Shown here piece by piece: positions 16,457-26,800 of a stretch of 64,000 bases of DNA (the stretch's first letter is position 1; every line of letters starts with the position of its first letter). A program made the translations under genes and the position numbers. The notes under the pieces were generated by a model. The model ran no database searches and was not told where the DNA came from. It saw only the letters and a program-made list of their open reading frames with translations. Source of the DNA: CAMLIZ01 sp036231905 (GTDB taxonomy: Bacteria > Pseudomonadota > Gammaproteobacteria > Burkholderiales > Burkholderiaceae_C); contig NZ_JAZARE010000007.1 in NCBI RefSeq assembly GCF_036231905.1, forward strand, positions 294,225-358,224. Reading direction: 5' to 3'.

Positions 16457-17380
16457 ATGGCGAGCCCCACCCCGGCCGGACTCGGTGTCCACGACGAACT
16501 GCTGCGCTCGCGCGCGACGCGGCTGCGTGCGGCCGCCGTCGGTACCGAAGGCGCCTGGCTGGTGCAGTGGCGCAATGCGGACACCGAAGCCGCCTACCAC
16601 CAGCCCGGCCACCACACCTTGTCGCTGTACCTGCAAGGCGGCGAGGCGGTGCGTTGCCTGGACGAGCCGCAGGCGCGCGGTGCGCCCGACAGCCTGTGCT
16701 GCATGCCGGCCGACCATGTGTCGCGCTGGGACGTCCGCGGCTCGCTGCAGCTGCTGCACCTGTACCTGCCGCGCCTGCCGCTGGCCGAAGCGGCCGAACG
16801 CTGGTTCGACCTGGACCCGCGCTGGGCCACGCTGCAGGACCGCATCTACTTCCAGGATCCGGTGCTGTCAGCGCTGGGCCGCCGTGCCGCCGCGCTGGAT
16901 TGGAACGACACCGATGGCGGCCTGCAGCTGCAGCAGCTGAGCTTGCAGATGCAGGCGCGCCTGCTGCTCCAGCACAGCGGCACGCGCCGTGCGGCGCCGC
17001 AAGTGCGCGGCGGCTTGTCGCCGCTGGCGCGCCGGCGCGTGCTGCAGCGGGTGGAGGACGCGCGCGGCGCGGAACTCACCCTGCGCGAGCTGGCCGATGC
17101 GGCCTGCCTGTCCGAATTCCACTTCGTGCGCATGTTCAAGCTCAGCTTCGGCATGACGCCGCATGCCTGGGTGATGCAGCGCCGGCTGGCGCATGCGCGC
17201 GAGCTGCTGGCGGCCGGCCGCCTTTCGTTGCAGCAGGTGGCCACCCAGGCGGGTTATGCGCACCTGAGCCACCTCAACGCCGCGCTGCGCCGCGCGGGGC
17301 TCGGCTCGGCGGCCCGTTATCGCGGCGCTGCGGCGGCGCTGTCGTCCCAGGTGCCGGTGGCGGCCAGCTGGGGCGCGTAG
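16457..17380 (+). CDS. AraC family transcriptional regulator
   Basis: A 307-residue regulator. The N-terminal cupin-like sensing half (to about residue 190) has no known ligand signature. The C-terminal double HTH is clear: ELTLRELADAACLSEFHFVRMFKLSFGMTPHAWVMQRRLAHARELL, then SLQQVATQAGYAHLSHLNAALRRAGLG. The second helix ends with the variant AALRRAGLGSAARYR. It faces the DMT exporter gene divergently, suggesting local control of export. Its last 64 bp overlap the 3' end of the convergent FMN-binding gene, an unusually long antisense overlap. Confidence 0.9.
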   Translation: MASPTPAGLGVHDELLRSRATRLRAAAVGTEGAWLVQWRNADTEAAYHQPGHHTLSLYLQGGEAVRCLDEPQARGAPDSLCCMPADHVSRWDVRGSLQLLHLYLPRLPLAEAAERWFDLDPRWATLQDRIYFQDPVLSALGRRAAALDWNDTDGGLQLQQLSLQMQARLLLQHSGTRRAAPQVRGGLSPLARRRVLQRVEDARGAELTLRELADAACLSEFHFVRMFKLSFGMTPHAWVMQRRLAHARELLAAGRLSLQQVATQAGYAHLSHLNAALRRAGLGSAARYRGAAAALSSQVPVAASWGA

Positions 17381-18321
17381 TCCACCTCGCTGGCGCGCAG
17401 CGGCCAGGCGCCGGGCCACCAATGGCCCTCGTCCACACGCAGGCGCAACAGCCGCTGTGCACCCGCAAACGAGTGCAGCTCCGGGCCGTCCCACAGCACC
17501 TCGGCCTGGGCCGTCAGCATCAGCAGGTCGCCACGTGTCCAGTCGATGAAGAGCAGGCCGGCCAGCGGGTTGGCCGCGATGTTGCCGAGCGTGTTGAAGA
17601 AGAAGTTGCCGATGAAGTCGGGCGCCGTCAGCACCGTGCGGCCGCCGACCTGCTGCACATGCACGAAGCCCGGCTTGCCGCCGCGGTGCGACACGTCCAC
17701 GCCGCCGTGAGCGGCTTGCTGCGGCAGCCCGGCGTCCGGTGAGGCCGTCGCGATGAAGAAGGTGTCCGCCTGCGCGATGCACTGCGCCGCATCCGGCGGC
17801 AACGCCTGGGTGAACGCCACCGGCTGGGCAGGCGTAGCCGGCACCGGGCGAAGATCGCGTGCCTGGATGTACTTCGGGCAATTGCCGAAGCTCTGGCGCA
17901 CGTGCACCTGCAGGTGGCCGGCATCCGCGGCGCCCAGCACCCCGTTGAGCCGGTTGCGCCGCCGGGTGGCCGGCTCGATCCCCAGCAGCCCGACGGCCGC
18001 ACCCGCGTGCAGCGGCAGCTCAAGCGAGGCGGGCACCAGCGGCCGGGCCGCGATGGCAAGGGTGGCCGCATCGGGTGTGTGCACGAAACCGGGTTCGCCC
18101 ACCAGCACGCTGGCCCAGGGCCGGCGTTGCGCATCCAGCGCGCCCAGCAGCATGAACGGCAGCTTCTCGAACAGCTCGCGGTGCTGCTCCGGCATCTGCG
18201 TCCGCACCACCTTGTACCCCACCGCCGCCATGCGCTCCCGCACGCCGGCGCGGGCCTGCTGGGCCTGCTCACCCGGGTGGAAGGGCGGTGCGGCGTGCGG
18301 CCAGCCAGGAAGCTCCGACAT
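17317..18321 (-). CDS. pyridoxamine 5'-phosphate oxidase-related FMN-binding protein
   Basis: A 334-residue protein with two split-barrel (PNPOx-like) modules: one around residues 45-130 (LGALDAQRRPWASVLVGEPGFVH) and a second around 190-280 (ADTFFIATASPDAG, VDVSHRGGKPGFV, LTAPDFIGNFFFNTLGNIAANP). The second is the conserved flavin-binding part of the large PNPOx-related family. Substrate unknown. It follows a glutathione S-transferase gene by only 12 bp on the same strand, so the two form an operon facing a LysR regulator; a detoxification or redox role is inferred. Confidence 0.85.
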   Translation of the reverse strand: MSELPGWPHAAPPFHPGEQAQQARAGVRERMAAVGYKVVRTQMPEQHRELFEKLPFMLLGALDAQRRPWASVLVGEPGFVHTPDAATLAIAARPLVPASLELPLHAGAAVGLLGIEPATRRRNRLNGVLGAADAGHLQVHVRQSFGNCPKYIQARDLRPVPATPAQPVAFTQALPPDAAQCIAQADTFFIATASPDAGLPQQAAHGGVDVSHRGGKPGFVHVQQVGGRTVLTAPDFIGNFFFNTLGNIAANPLAGLLFIDWTRGDLLMLTAQAEVLWDGPELHSFAGAQRLLRLRVDEGHWWPGAWPLRASEVDYAPQLAATGTWDDSAAAAPR

Positions 18322-18333
18322 CGAGGGCCCCCT

Positions 18334-18954
18334 TCAGGCGGTGAGCGCAGGCGCGTCGGGCAGCCGCTGCATGCCGACAAAGCCGGGCAGGGCCTCGATG
18401 CGGGCGAGCCAGGTGCGCAGCTGCGGATACGGCTGCAGCGACACACCACCTTCGGGCGCATGGGCGCTGTAGGTGTACATGGCGATGTCGGCAATGGTGG
18501 GCGTGTCGCCGGCCAGGAACGGCTGGGCCGCGAGGTGCTTGTCCATCAGTTCGAACAGCCGGGTGGCTGCCTGGAGCCGCTGCGGGTCGCGCGGCCGCTT
18601 GAACAGCACCTCCACGCGCGCCATGCCGGGGCCGTTCACCAGCTGGCTGGCCGACACGCTGAGCCAGCGTTGCACGGCCGCGGCGCGCAGCGGGTCGCCG
18701 GGCAGCCAGCGCCCGTCGCCATAGCGCAACGCCAGGTACACCAGGATGGCGTTGCTGTCGGCAATGGTGTGCTCGCCGTCTTCCAGCACCGGCACCTGGC
18801 CGAACGGGTTGCGGGCCAGGAACTCCGGCGTCTTGTGCGCGCCGGTCACCAGGTCGACCTCCACGGTCTCGAAGGGCAGCCCGAGCAGCGACAGCATGAG
18901 TTGGGCACGGTGGGCGTGGCCGGACAGGGCGAAGCGGTACAGGCGAATGGTCAT
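18334..18954 (-). CDS. glutathione S-transferase
   Basis: A 206-residue cytosolic GST. The thioredoxin-fold N-terminus has RLYRFALSGHAHRAQLMLSLLGLPFE and the glutathione site FGQVPVLEDGEHTIADSNAILVYLA. The C-terminal all-helical domain carries ARIEALPGFVGMQRLP. The start at 18954 gives the standard N-terminus; upstream in-frame codons to 19020 are unlikely. The catalytic position holds Ser10 rather than Tyr, as in many bacterial beta/theta-like GSTs. First gene of a two-gene operon with the FMN-binding protein; divergent LysR gene 99 bp away. Confidence 0.92.
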   Translation of the reverse strand: MTIRLYRFALSGHAHRAQLMLSLLGLPFETVEVDLVTGAHKTPEFLARNPFGQVPVLEDGEHTIADSNAILVYLALRYGDGRWLPGDPLRAAAVQRWLSVSASQLVNGPGMARVEVLFKRPRDPQRLQAATRLFELMDKHLAAQPFLAGDTPTIADIAMYTYSAHAPEGGVSLQPYPQLRTWLARIEALPGFVGMQRLPDAPALTA

Positions 18955-19053
18955 CAGGTCCTCCAGGGCGTGTTTGCCGACGGGTGGACGATAGGCATTC
19001 CAAAGTGAAAGCAGAATCACCGCGATCCGAACTTCAGCATTACGCTAGGCGGA

Positions 19054-19971
19054 ATGGCAGATCTGGATCAATTGCGCGTGTTCGTGGCCGTGGCCGAGGC
19101 CGGCGGGTTTGCGCCAGCGGCTCGCCTGTTGCGGGTGTCGCCACCGGCGGTGACAAGGGCGATCGCCGGGCTGGAGCGCCACCTGGGTGCACGCCTGCTG
19201 CACCGCACCACCCGCATGGTGCGGCTCACCGAGGTGGGGGAGCGCTTCGTGCAGGACGCGCGCCGCATCCTCGGCGAGCTGGCGGAAGCCGAAGCCTCCG
19301 CGCGCGGCGCCCACATCGAACCCCAGGGCGAGCTGGCCATCACGGCGCCGGTGATGTTCGGCCGCCTGCATGTGGCCCCCACGCTGCTGGCGTTCCTGGC
19401 CGAACATCCCAAGGTGCAGGCGCGGGTGATGTTCGTGGACCGCGTGGTGCACCTGATGGAAGAAGGCTTCGACGTGGCGGTGCGCATCGCCAGCCTGCCG
19501 GATTCCTCGTTCACCGCCGCCCGGCTGGGCACGGTGCGCCGCGTGGTGGTGGCGTCGCCGGACTACCTGGCGCGCCATGGCGCGCCGGCGTCGCCCGCTG
19601 AGCTGCCGCAGCACCAGGGCGTGGGCTTCGGTGGCTCCGGCGGCAGCTTCACACGCTGGACGTTTGCCGCACCGGACGACCGGGTGGTGCGGGAAACCGC
19701 CCAGCCGCAGATGCCCCTGCGGCTGAACTCCGTGGATGTGGCGATCGAAGCCGCGCTGGCGGGCCACGGGCTCGCGCGGGTGCTGTCCTACCAGGTGCGC
19801 GACCACGTGGCAGCCGGCCGCCTGCGCTACGTGCTTCAGCCCTTTGAACCGCCGCCGGTGCCGGTGCACCTGGTGTACCCGGAAGGCCGCAAGGCCGCGG
19901 CCAAGGTCCGCGCCTTCATCGACTTCGCGGCCGCGCGCCTGCGCGGCCATCCGGCGCTGAACGAAGCCTGA
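19054..19971 (+). CDS. LysR family transcriptional regulator (CrgA/PecT-like)
   Basis: A 305-residue LysR regulator. HTH: MADLDQLRVFVAVAEAGGFAPAARLLRVSPPAVTRAIAGLERHLGARLLHRTTR, then the effector half with the usual GELAITAPVMFGRLHVAP start, FDVAVRIASLPDSSFTAARLG and the C-terminal LVYPEGRKAAAKVRAFIDF. This belongs to the subfamily whose members often sit next to the oxidoreductase or GST they control; here the divergent GST/FMN-binding operon is the likely target. Confidence 0.93.
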   Translation: MADLDQLRVFVAVAEAGGFAPAARLLRVSPPAVTRAIAGLERHLGARLLHRTTRMVRLTEVGERFVQDARRILGELAEAEASARGAHIEPQGELAITAPVMFGRLHVAPTLLAFLAEHPKVQARVMFVDRVVHLMEEGFDVAVRIASLPDSSFTAARLGTVRRVVVASPDYLARHGAPASPAELPQHQGVGFGGSGGSFTRWTFAAPDDRVVRETAQPQMPLRLNSVDVAIEAALAGHGLARVLSYQVRDHVAAGRLRYVLQPFEPPPVPVHLVYPEGRKAAAKVRAFIDFAAARLRGHPALNEA

Positions 19972-20152
19972 CCGCCGTGTTGCGGGCCCGGCCGTTGAAT
20001 TCGCGCTTTGCGGGCTGCGGAAGCGAAGAATCCACGGCCCGAGGGCTGCAAATCGGAGTGCGGGCGGCCCGCTTGTGTCCAACACTGCGCGCTGTTCGTC
20101 CACAATGCGGCGCCTGCCGTGTTCGCGGCGGACCATCACTCCAGGAGACAAC

Positions 20153-21283
20153 ATGACATTCGCACTCAAGACCACGGTGCTGGCCGCAGCCGCACTGTTC
20201 GCCGGCGCGGTGAGCGCCCAGGAAATGGTCGTCAAGATCGGCCACGTCGGTCCGGTCTCCGGCGCCCAGGCCCACTACGGCAAGGACAACGAAAACGGCG
20301 CCCGCATGGCGGTCGAGGACCTCAACGCCAAGGGCGTGACCATCGGCGGCAAGAAGGTGAAGTTCGAGCTGGTCGCCGAAGACGACGCGGCCGACCCCAA
20401 GCAAGGCACCGCCGCCGCGCAGAAGCTGTGCGACGCCAAGGTCAACGGCGTGGTGGGCCACCTGAACTCCGGCACCACCATCCCCGCCTCGAAGATCTAC
20501 AACGACTGCGGCATCCCGATGATCACGCCGTCGGCCACCAACCCCAAGCTCACCGAGCCGGGCTACAAGACCACCTTCCGCCTGCTGGCCAATGACAACG
20601 CCCTGGGCGCTGGCCTGGCGCTGCACGCGGCCAACAACCTCAAGCTCAAGAAGATCGCCGTCATCGACGACCGCACCGCCTACGGCCAGGGTGTGGCCGA
20701 GGTGTTCAAGAAGACGGCTGCCAGCAAGGGCATCCAGATCGTGGACGAGCAGTTCACCACCGACAAGGCCACCGACTTCATGGCCATCCTGACGGCCATC
20801 AAGAGCAAGGCGCCGGACGGCATCTTCTACGGCGGCATGGACCCGCAAGCCGGCCCGATGCTGCGCCAGATGGAGCAACTGGGCCTGGCCAACGTCAAGT
20901 TCTTCGGCGGCGACGGCATCTGCACGGCCAAGCTGGCTGAACTGAGCGGTGGCGCCAAGACCCTGGGCAACGTGGTGTGCGCCGAAGGCGGCTCCTCGCT
21001 GGAGAAGATGCCCGGCGGCAAGACCTGGAAGACCCGCTACGACGCCAAGTACCCGGGCCAGTTCCAGGTGTACTCGCCCTACACCTATGACGCCACCATG
21101 GTGCTGGCTGACGCCATGCAAAAGGCCGGCTCCGCCGACCCGAAGGTCTACCTGCCGTTCCTGGCCAAGAGCGACTTCCAGGGCGTGACCGCCAAGGTGG
21201 CTTTCGAGCCGAATGGCGAACTCAAGAACCCCGCCATGACCCTGTACTCGTACAAGGACGGCAAGAAGGTTCCGCTGAACTGA
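20153..21283 (+). CDS. livK: branched-chain amino acid ABC transporter substrate-binding protein
   Basis: A 376-residue periplasmic binding protein (type I fold) of the LivJ/LivK class. The signal peptide is MTFALKTTVLAAAALFAGAVSAQ; the mature part starts EMVVKIGHVGPVSGAQAHYGKDNENGARMAV. Other family motifs are VVGHLNSGTTIPAS, PMITPSATNPKLTEPGY, IDDRTAYGQGVAEVF and YSPYTYDATMVL. The ATG at 20153 follows the SD CAGGAG. No livHMGF permease genes are adjacent, so it is an orphan binding protein that must use a permease encoded elsewhere. A strong terminator follows. Confidence 0.95.
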   Translation: MTFALKTTVLAAAALFAGAVSAQEMVVKIGHVGPVSGAQAHYGKDNENGARMAVEDLNAKGVTIGGKKVKFELVAEDDAADPKQGTAAAQKLCDAKVNGVVGHLNSGTTIPASKIYNDCGIPMITPSATNPKLTEPGYKTTFRLLANDNALGAGLALHAANNLKLKKIAVIDDRTAYGQGVAEVFKKTAASKGIQIVDEQFTTDKATDFMAILTAIKSKAPDGIFYGGMDPQAGPMLRQMEQLGLANVKFFGGDGICTAKLAELSGGAKTLGNVVCAEGGSSLEKMPGGKTWKTRYDAKYPGQFQVYSPYTYDATMVLADAMQKAGSADPKVYLPFLAKSDFQGVTAKVAFEPNGELKNPAMTLYSYKDGKKVPLN

Positions 21284-21311
21284 TCCAACGGCTCGCGCCG
21301 ACCGATTCGAA

Positions 21312-21335
21312 GGGTGCCGCGAGGCACCCTTTTTT
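21312..21335 (+). terminator. intrinsic terminator of livK
   Basis: GGGTGCC, loop GCGA, GGCACCC, then six T (21330-21335), 30 bases after the livK stop. Textbook rho-independent terminator, consistent with livK being monocistronic. Confidence 0.92.
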
Positions 21336-21393
21336 GTTGCAGCGCTGCGCCGGCTTTTGGCGAACAATGGCCCATTGACCCGTCGAGGGTCCG

Positions 21394-22653
21394 ATGGCTG
21401 CACACCCCACGGCAAACGCTTTTCGCCGGCGGCGCTTTCGGGCGCTGGTGGGCGCGGCTGTGCTGCTTGCCGTGGCCTGGCCGCTGCCGCTGCAGCGGGC
21501 CAGTGTGCCCGGCATGCGGCCCGCAAGCCCGGTGGTGCGCGTGGTGCCGCAGCCCCAGCCAGTTGCGGCGCCCGCTCGACCCCCTGTGCCTGCCTCGCCT
21601 CGGCGTGATCCGCCCGGCGCGGTGGTGCCGGTCGGCCTCAGCGCCTCGCCGGATGCGCAGGTCTGCGGCTTCGGCTCGGTCGCCCTGGCCGATGACGACC
21701 CCTTCGGGGTGCAGCACATCCCCGCCGGCCTGCGCCGAGCCGCGCTGGACTGGGCCGACGCGCAGATGCTGGCCAGCCCGGACGAGCAGGTGCGCGCGGC
21801 CGCCCTGCTCATAGGCGCACGCTCGCGCGAGGGTGAGGCGGTGCAGCGCATCGATCGCCTCGCGCGCCTGGCCGCCGGCACGCGGGACGCCGCGGTGTAC
21901 GCGATGGCGATCGAAGGCTGCCGTGCCCTGCGGGCCGACGAAGCCGGCGCCTGCCAGTTGCTCAACCGGGCCCAATGGGCGCGCCTGGACCCGGACAACG
22001 CGGTCCCCTGGCTGGAGCTGGCGGCCGAGGCGCATGAGCAGCAGCAGGGCAGCGCGGAAGCCGAAGCCATGTACCGGGCGGCGCTGGCCCGCCGCAGCGA
22101 GATGCCGGCGGGGTTGCTGCCGCGCCTGGTGGAGCGGGCCCTCGGTGGCCAGCCCCATTCTCTTGGCCTCACGCTGGCCTTGTCCGCCAGCTGGAGCGTG
22201 CAGGCGGCCTGGAGCCTGCCGCCGGCCGACCAGGCCTATCGCTACTGCGCTGGCGACGCGTTGGAGCAGCCCGGCCGCCAGACCGTGTGCGCGGCGCTGG
22301 CCGACACCCTGGCCTACCGCGGCTCCAGCGTGCTGGACCTCGCGGTGGCCGCTGCGCTGGCGCATCAGCTGCACTGGCCGGAGCAGCGCCTGCGCGCGCT
22401 GCAGCACGAGCGGGATGCGCTCAGCGATGCCAGCCGCTTCCAGGCCGCCGCCCTGGACCTCAGCTGTGAAAGCGTGGACCGCCTGCAGGGCTGGATGCAG
22501 CGCCTGGGCCAGGGTGGGGAACTGCAGGCCGCGCGGGCGCTGGTGCTGGCCAGCGGCACGCCGATCGAGGAGTGGAGCCGCCAGCACCGGGTGAACATCG
22601 AGCTGGCCACGGCCACCGCCCAGGCGGTGGCGGCCTCGGCCGCCGGGCCGTGA
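21394..22653 (+). CDS. hypothetical helical-repeat protein with N-terminal membrane anchor
   Basis: A 419-residue protein. It has a basic start (RRRRFR), one hydrophobic helix (ALVGAAVLLAVAWPLPL, residues 17-33) as signal anchor, a Pro-rich linker (QPQPVAAPARPPVP), then an Ala/Leu-rich alpha-helical body. Segments such as AEAMYRAALARR and WLELAAEAHEQQQGSAEAEAMY look like TPR or Sel1-type helical hairpins. Six or so cysteines are spread in the mature part. Probably periplasmic and facing protein partners. No family recognised; function unknown. Confidence 0.75.
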   Translation: MAAHPTANAFRRRRFRALVGAAVLLAVAWPLPLQRASVPGMRPASPVVRVVPQPQPVAAPARPPVPASPRRDPPGAVVPVGLSASPDAQVCGFGSVALADDDPFGVQHIPAGLRRAALDWADAQMLASPDEQVRAAALLIGARSREGEAVQRIDRLARLAAGTRDAAVYAMAIEGCRALRADEAGACQLLNRAQWARLDPDNAVPWLELAAEAHEQQQGSAEAEAMYRAALARRSEMPAGLLPRLVERALGGQPHSLGLTLALSASWSVQAAWSLPPADQAYRYCAGDALEQPGRQTVCAALADTLAYRGSSVLDLAVAAALAHQLHWPEQRLRALQHERDALSDASRFQAAALDLSCESVDRLQGWMQRLGQGGELQAARALVLASGTPIEEWSRQHRVNIELATATAQAVAASAAGP

Positions 22654-22662
22654 AGCACCGCC

Positions 22663-23124
22663 CTACAACGGGATCTTGGCGGTGCTCTTCACCTCTTCCA
22701 CCACCGCGTAGGTGCGGATGCTGCGCACACCCGGCAGGGCCCACACCACCGAGGCCACCAGGTCACGGTAGGCCACCATGTCGGCCACGCGGGTCTTGAT
22801 CAGGTAGTCGAAGCCGCCGGCCACTTCATGGCATTCCAGGATCTCGGGCCGCGCCTGCACGGCCGCCTTGAAGGCTGCGTTCACCTCCACCCCGGCCGTG
22901 GTGAGCTGCACCTCGGCAAACACCAGCAGTCCCGCGTTCAGCAGGCCGGGGTTGAGCACCGCCTCGTAGCCCACGATGTAGCCCTCGCGCAGCAGGCGCT
23001 GCATGCGGTCGTGCACGGCCGCCGGTGACAAGCCCACCGCCTGCGCGAGTTTCAGGTTCGACAGCCGCCCATCGTCCTGCAGCAGGCGCAGGATCTTCGC
23101 GTCGATGGCATCCACGGGGTGCAT
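22663..23124 (-). CDS. Lrp/AsnC family transcriptional regulator (1)
   Basis: A 153-residue Lrp-type regulator: HTH DAKILRLLQDDGRLSNLKLAQAVGLSPAAVHDRMQRLLREGYIVGY, then a RAM/AsnC ligand domain with VAGGFDYLIKTRVADMVAYRDLV. It is a close paralogue of the gene 100 bp upstream (23226-23741): both share LKTRVADM-type core and ILECHxVAGGFDYLIKTRV. In this HTH the usual S-P-T-x-V-x-x-R reads SPAAVHDRM. The pair lies beside putA, so amino-acid-responsive control of proline use is likely. Confidence 0.92.
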   Translation of the reverse strand: MHPVDAIDAKILRLLQDDGRLSNLKLAQAVGLSPAAVHDRMQRLLREGYIVGYEAVLNPGLLNAGLLVFAEVQLTTAGVEVNAAFKAAVQARPEILECHEVAGGFDYLIKTRVADMVAYRDLVASVVWALPGVRSIRTYAVVEEVKSTAKIPL

Positions 23125-23225
23125 GCCGCAACGGTGCCGCAGCCGGCCCCGGGCTTGTCACCGAGTTGGGGTGCCGGCGGCGGAGATGATTCCGATTTCG
23201 CCAGCTTGCACCGCGAGCGCCGCTG

Positions 23226-23741
23226 CTACAGCGGCAGCACGGTGGTGTTTTTCACCTCTTCCATCACCGTGTAGGTGCGGGTCTCGCGCACGCCCGGCAG
23301 GCTCCAGATCACCGAGGCGATCATCTCCCGGTAGGCGCCCATGTCGGCCACCCGGGTCTTGATCAGGTAGTCGAATCCGCCGGCCACCAGGTGGCATTCC
23401 AGGATCTCGGGGCGTGCCTGCACGGCGGCCTTGAAGGTGTCCATCACGTCGGGCGCGGTGCGGTCCAGCAGCACCTCGATGAACACGAGCATGCCCGCGC
23501 CCAGCTTGGATGGGTTGAGCCGCGCCTCGTACCCCAGGATGTAGCCCTCCCGCGTGAGCCGCTTCACCCGCTCCAGCACCGCGGTGGGTGACAGGTGCAC
23601 GGTTTCGGCGAGCTTCAGGTTGGAGATGCGCCCGTCCTTTTGCAGCACGCGCAGGATGCGGGCGTCGATCTTGTCGATGCCGCGCTCGCCGGGGCGCTCC
23701 GGGCCGCGGGCCGCAGAAAGGTTGGGGTCTTGGGCGTCCAT
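23226..23741 (-). CDS. Lrp/AsnC family regulator (2), probable PutR-like activator of putA
   Basis: A 171-residue Lrp-type regulator with a 22-residue N-terminal extension before KIDARILRVLQKDGRISNLKLAETVHLSPTAVLERVKRLTREGYI. The ligand domain has ILECHLVAGGFDYLIKTRVADMGAYREM and ends VKNTTVLPL. Divergent from putA with a 96-bp gap. In proteobacteria whose PutA lacks the ribbon-helix-helix repressor domain, as here, an adjacent Lrp-type PutR/BkdR-like protein usually activates putA in response to proline. Confidence 0.93.
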   Translation of the reverse strand: MDAQDPNLSAARGPERPGERGIDKIDARILRVLQKDGRISNLKLAETVHLSPTAVLERVKRLTREGYILGYEARLNPSKLGAGMLVFIEVLLDRTAPDVMDTFKAAVQARPEILECHLVAGGFDYLIKTRVADMGAYREMIASVIWSLPGVRETRTYTVMEEVKNTTVLPL

Positions 23742-23837
23742 GGCGACGAATTATCCATGGCCTTTCGAAAAACTCCGAATCTATTGCTGAAGAAGGGCGC
23801 CTATGCTGCACGATCATCTGAACCACGGAGCCGCGTC

Positions 23838-26800
23838 ATGAGCCCCGCCACCACCGCCCCCTTCCCCGCGCCGCCGCAGCGCGCCCGCCTTCCGTTCCCC
23901 TACCGGCCGGAGCTGGACGTGGTGCAGCAGGCGCTGCAATCGGTGCGGGCGCAGCTGGACTGGCCGGCGGCGGTGCGCGCCGCCACGCCCTGGGTGCAGG
24001 CGGTGCGCGATAAGCCGGCGCCGTTCTGGGCGATGGAATCGCTGCTGCGCGAGTACCCGATCTCCAGTGCCGAAGGCCTGGCGCTGATGCGGCTGGCCGA
24101 AGCGCTGCTGCGCGTGCCCGATGCGGAAACCGCGGTGGCGCTCACCGCCGACCAGCTGGGCAAGGCCCAGTTCGATGGTGGCAGCGAAGGGCCGCACAAG
24201 ATGCTGGCCAGCCTGTCGGCCAGTGCCATTGCGCTGTCGAAGAGGTTCCTGCCCGATGCACAAGGCCAGTCCGGCCTGCTGAGCCGGCTGGGCGCGAAGA
24301 CGGTGGTGGGCGCCACCGTGCGCGCCATCCAGCTGCTGGGGCGGCAGTTCGTGCTGGGCCGCTCCATCGGCGAGGCAATGGACGAGGCCTCGGGCCAGCG
24401 CAAGGCAGCCGCTGGCAGCCTGCGTTTTTCCTACGACATGCTGGGCGAAGGCGCCCGCACCGAACACGACGCCGAGCGTTATCTCGCGGCTTACCGCCAT
24501 GCGATCGAGTCCATCGCGGCCGGCCGCGTGGCCCCGTCGCCCGAGGGCGCGGACGGCATCTCCATCAAGCTCTCGGCCCTGTTCTGCCGCTACGAGGACG
24601 CGCAGCGCGATCGGGTGTTCGCGGTGCTGCTGCCGCGGGTGTGGTCGCTGATCGAGCTGGCGGCCAAGGCGAACCTCAACCTCACGATCGACGCGGAAGA
24701 AAGCGACCGGCTGGAGCTGTCGCTCGACGTGCTGGACTCGCTCAGCGAGCGCATCGCCACCGCGTTCCCGCAATGGCGCGGCTTCGGCCTGGCGGTGCAG
24801 GCCTACCAGACCCGCGTGCTCGCGGTGGTGGACGAAGTGGCCCGCATCGCGCGCAGCCATGGCCTGCGTTTCATGGTGCGCCTGGTCAAGGGGGCGTACT
24901 GGGACGGCGAGATCAAGCGCGCGCAGGAACTTGGCCTGCCGGGCTACCCGGTGTTCACGCACAAGCAGCACACCGACATCGCCTACCTGGCGGCAGCGCG
25001 GGCGCTGCTGGCGCACAAGGACGTGATCTATCCGCAGTTCGCGACCCACAACGCCGGCACCATCGCCGCCATCCTGCAGATGGCGCAGGCGGCGGACGCA
25101 CCCTTCGAGATGCAGCGCCTGCACGGCATGGGCGAAGGCATCTACCGCGAGGTGCTGAAGAACCCGGCGATCGCCTGCCGCGTGTATGCGCCCGTGGGCG
25201 AGCACCGCGACCTGCTGGCCTACCTGGTGCGCCGTCTGCTGGAGAACGGCGCGAACTCGTCCTTCGTGCACCAGCTGGCCGACGAGCAGGTGAGCCCGCA
25301 GGAGCTGCTGGCCTCGCCGCTGCTCGGTGTGCAGCCGCAGCCGTCGCAGCCGTTGCCGGTGGCGCTGTACGGTGCCGCCCGGCGCAATTCCACCGGCGCG
25401 GACCTGGCGGTGATCGCGCAACGCGAGCCGCTGCAGGCCGCGGTGGCGGCCACTGTGGTGCCGCCGGTGGTCGAGGCGCAGGCGGCCGATGTGGAGGCCA
25501 CCATGGCGCGGCTGCACGCCGGCTTCACTGCCTGGAATGCACGCCCGGTGGGTGAGCGTGCCGCCATCCTGCAGCGTGCCGCGGACGCGCTGGACGCGCG
25601 CCTGCCGGAGTTCTGCGGCCTGCTGGTGAAAGAGGCGCACAAGACGCTGGGCGACTGCGTGGCCGAGGTGCGCGAGGCGGTCGACTTCCTGCGTTATTAC
25701 GCGGTCGAAGCGCAGCAGCACCTGGGCGCCGAACGCGGCCGAGGTGTCTTCGTGTGCATCAGCCCGTGGAACTTCCCGCTCGCCATCTTCGCGGGCCAGG
25801 TGGTGGCCGCGCTGGTGGCGGGCAACACCGTCGCGGCCAAGCCGGCCGAGCAGACCCCCGCGGTGGCGCAGGCCATGGTGGCGCTGCTGCACGACGCCGG
25901 TGTGCCGCCCGATGCCCTGCAGCTGCTGCACGGCCCGGGCGAGACGGTGGGTGCGGCGCTGGTGGCGCATGTGCACACCGCGGGCGTGTGTTTCACCGGC
26001 TCCACCCAGGTGGCGCAGATCATCAACCGCTCCCTCGCGGCCAAGGACGGACCGATGGTGCCGCTGATTGCGGAGACCGGTGGCCTCAACGCGATGCTCG
26101 TGGACTCCACCGCGCTGCCGGAGCAGGTGGTCGACTCGGTGGTGCTCAGCGCCTTCCGCTCCGCCGGCCAGCGCTGCAGTGCCTTGCGCCTGCTGTGCGT
26201 GCACGAGAGCATTGCCGAGGGCGTGATCGAGATGTTGCGTGGCGCCATGGCCGAGCTGGTGGTGGGCGACCCCGCGCGCTACGAAACCGACGTGGGCCCG
26301 GTGATCGACGACGAGGCCTTCCAGAACATCGGCGCGCAGGTGCAGCGCCTGAAGCGAGAAGCGCGGCTGCTGGGCGAAACGTGGGTGGACTCCACCGTGC
26401 CTCGCCTGGTGGCGCCGGTAGCCTTCGAGCTGCAGCGCGCCGCCGACCTGCGGCAGGAGATCTTCGGCCCGGTGCTGCACGTGGTGCGCTGGGGTGGCGA
26501 GGTGGACGCGGTGGTCGACGAGATCAATGCGCTGGGTTATGGCCTCACCTTCGGTGTCCAGACCCGCATCGATTCGCGTGCGCGCCGCCTGGCCGACCGC
26601 GCGCGCATCGGCAACGTGTACGTCAACCGCAACATGATCGGCGCGGTGGTGGGCGTGCAGCCGTTTGGCGGCGAAGGCCTGTCCGGCACCGGCCCCAAGG
26701 CGGGCGGGCCGCACTATTTGTGGCGCTTCGTCGCGCCGGCAGCGCGCAGCACGCGGCCCGTGTCCCGGGGCGCGGCCGTCCCCTCCCGCAGCGACGTGCC

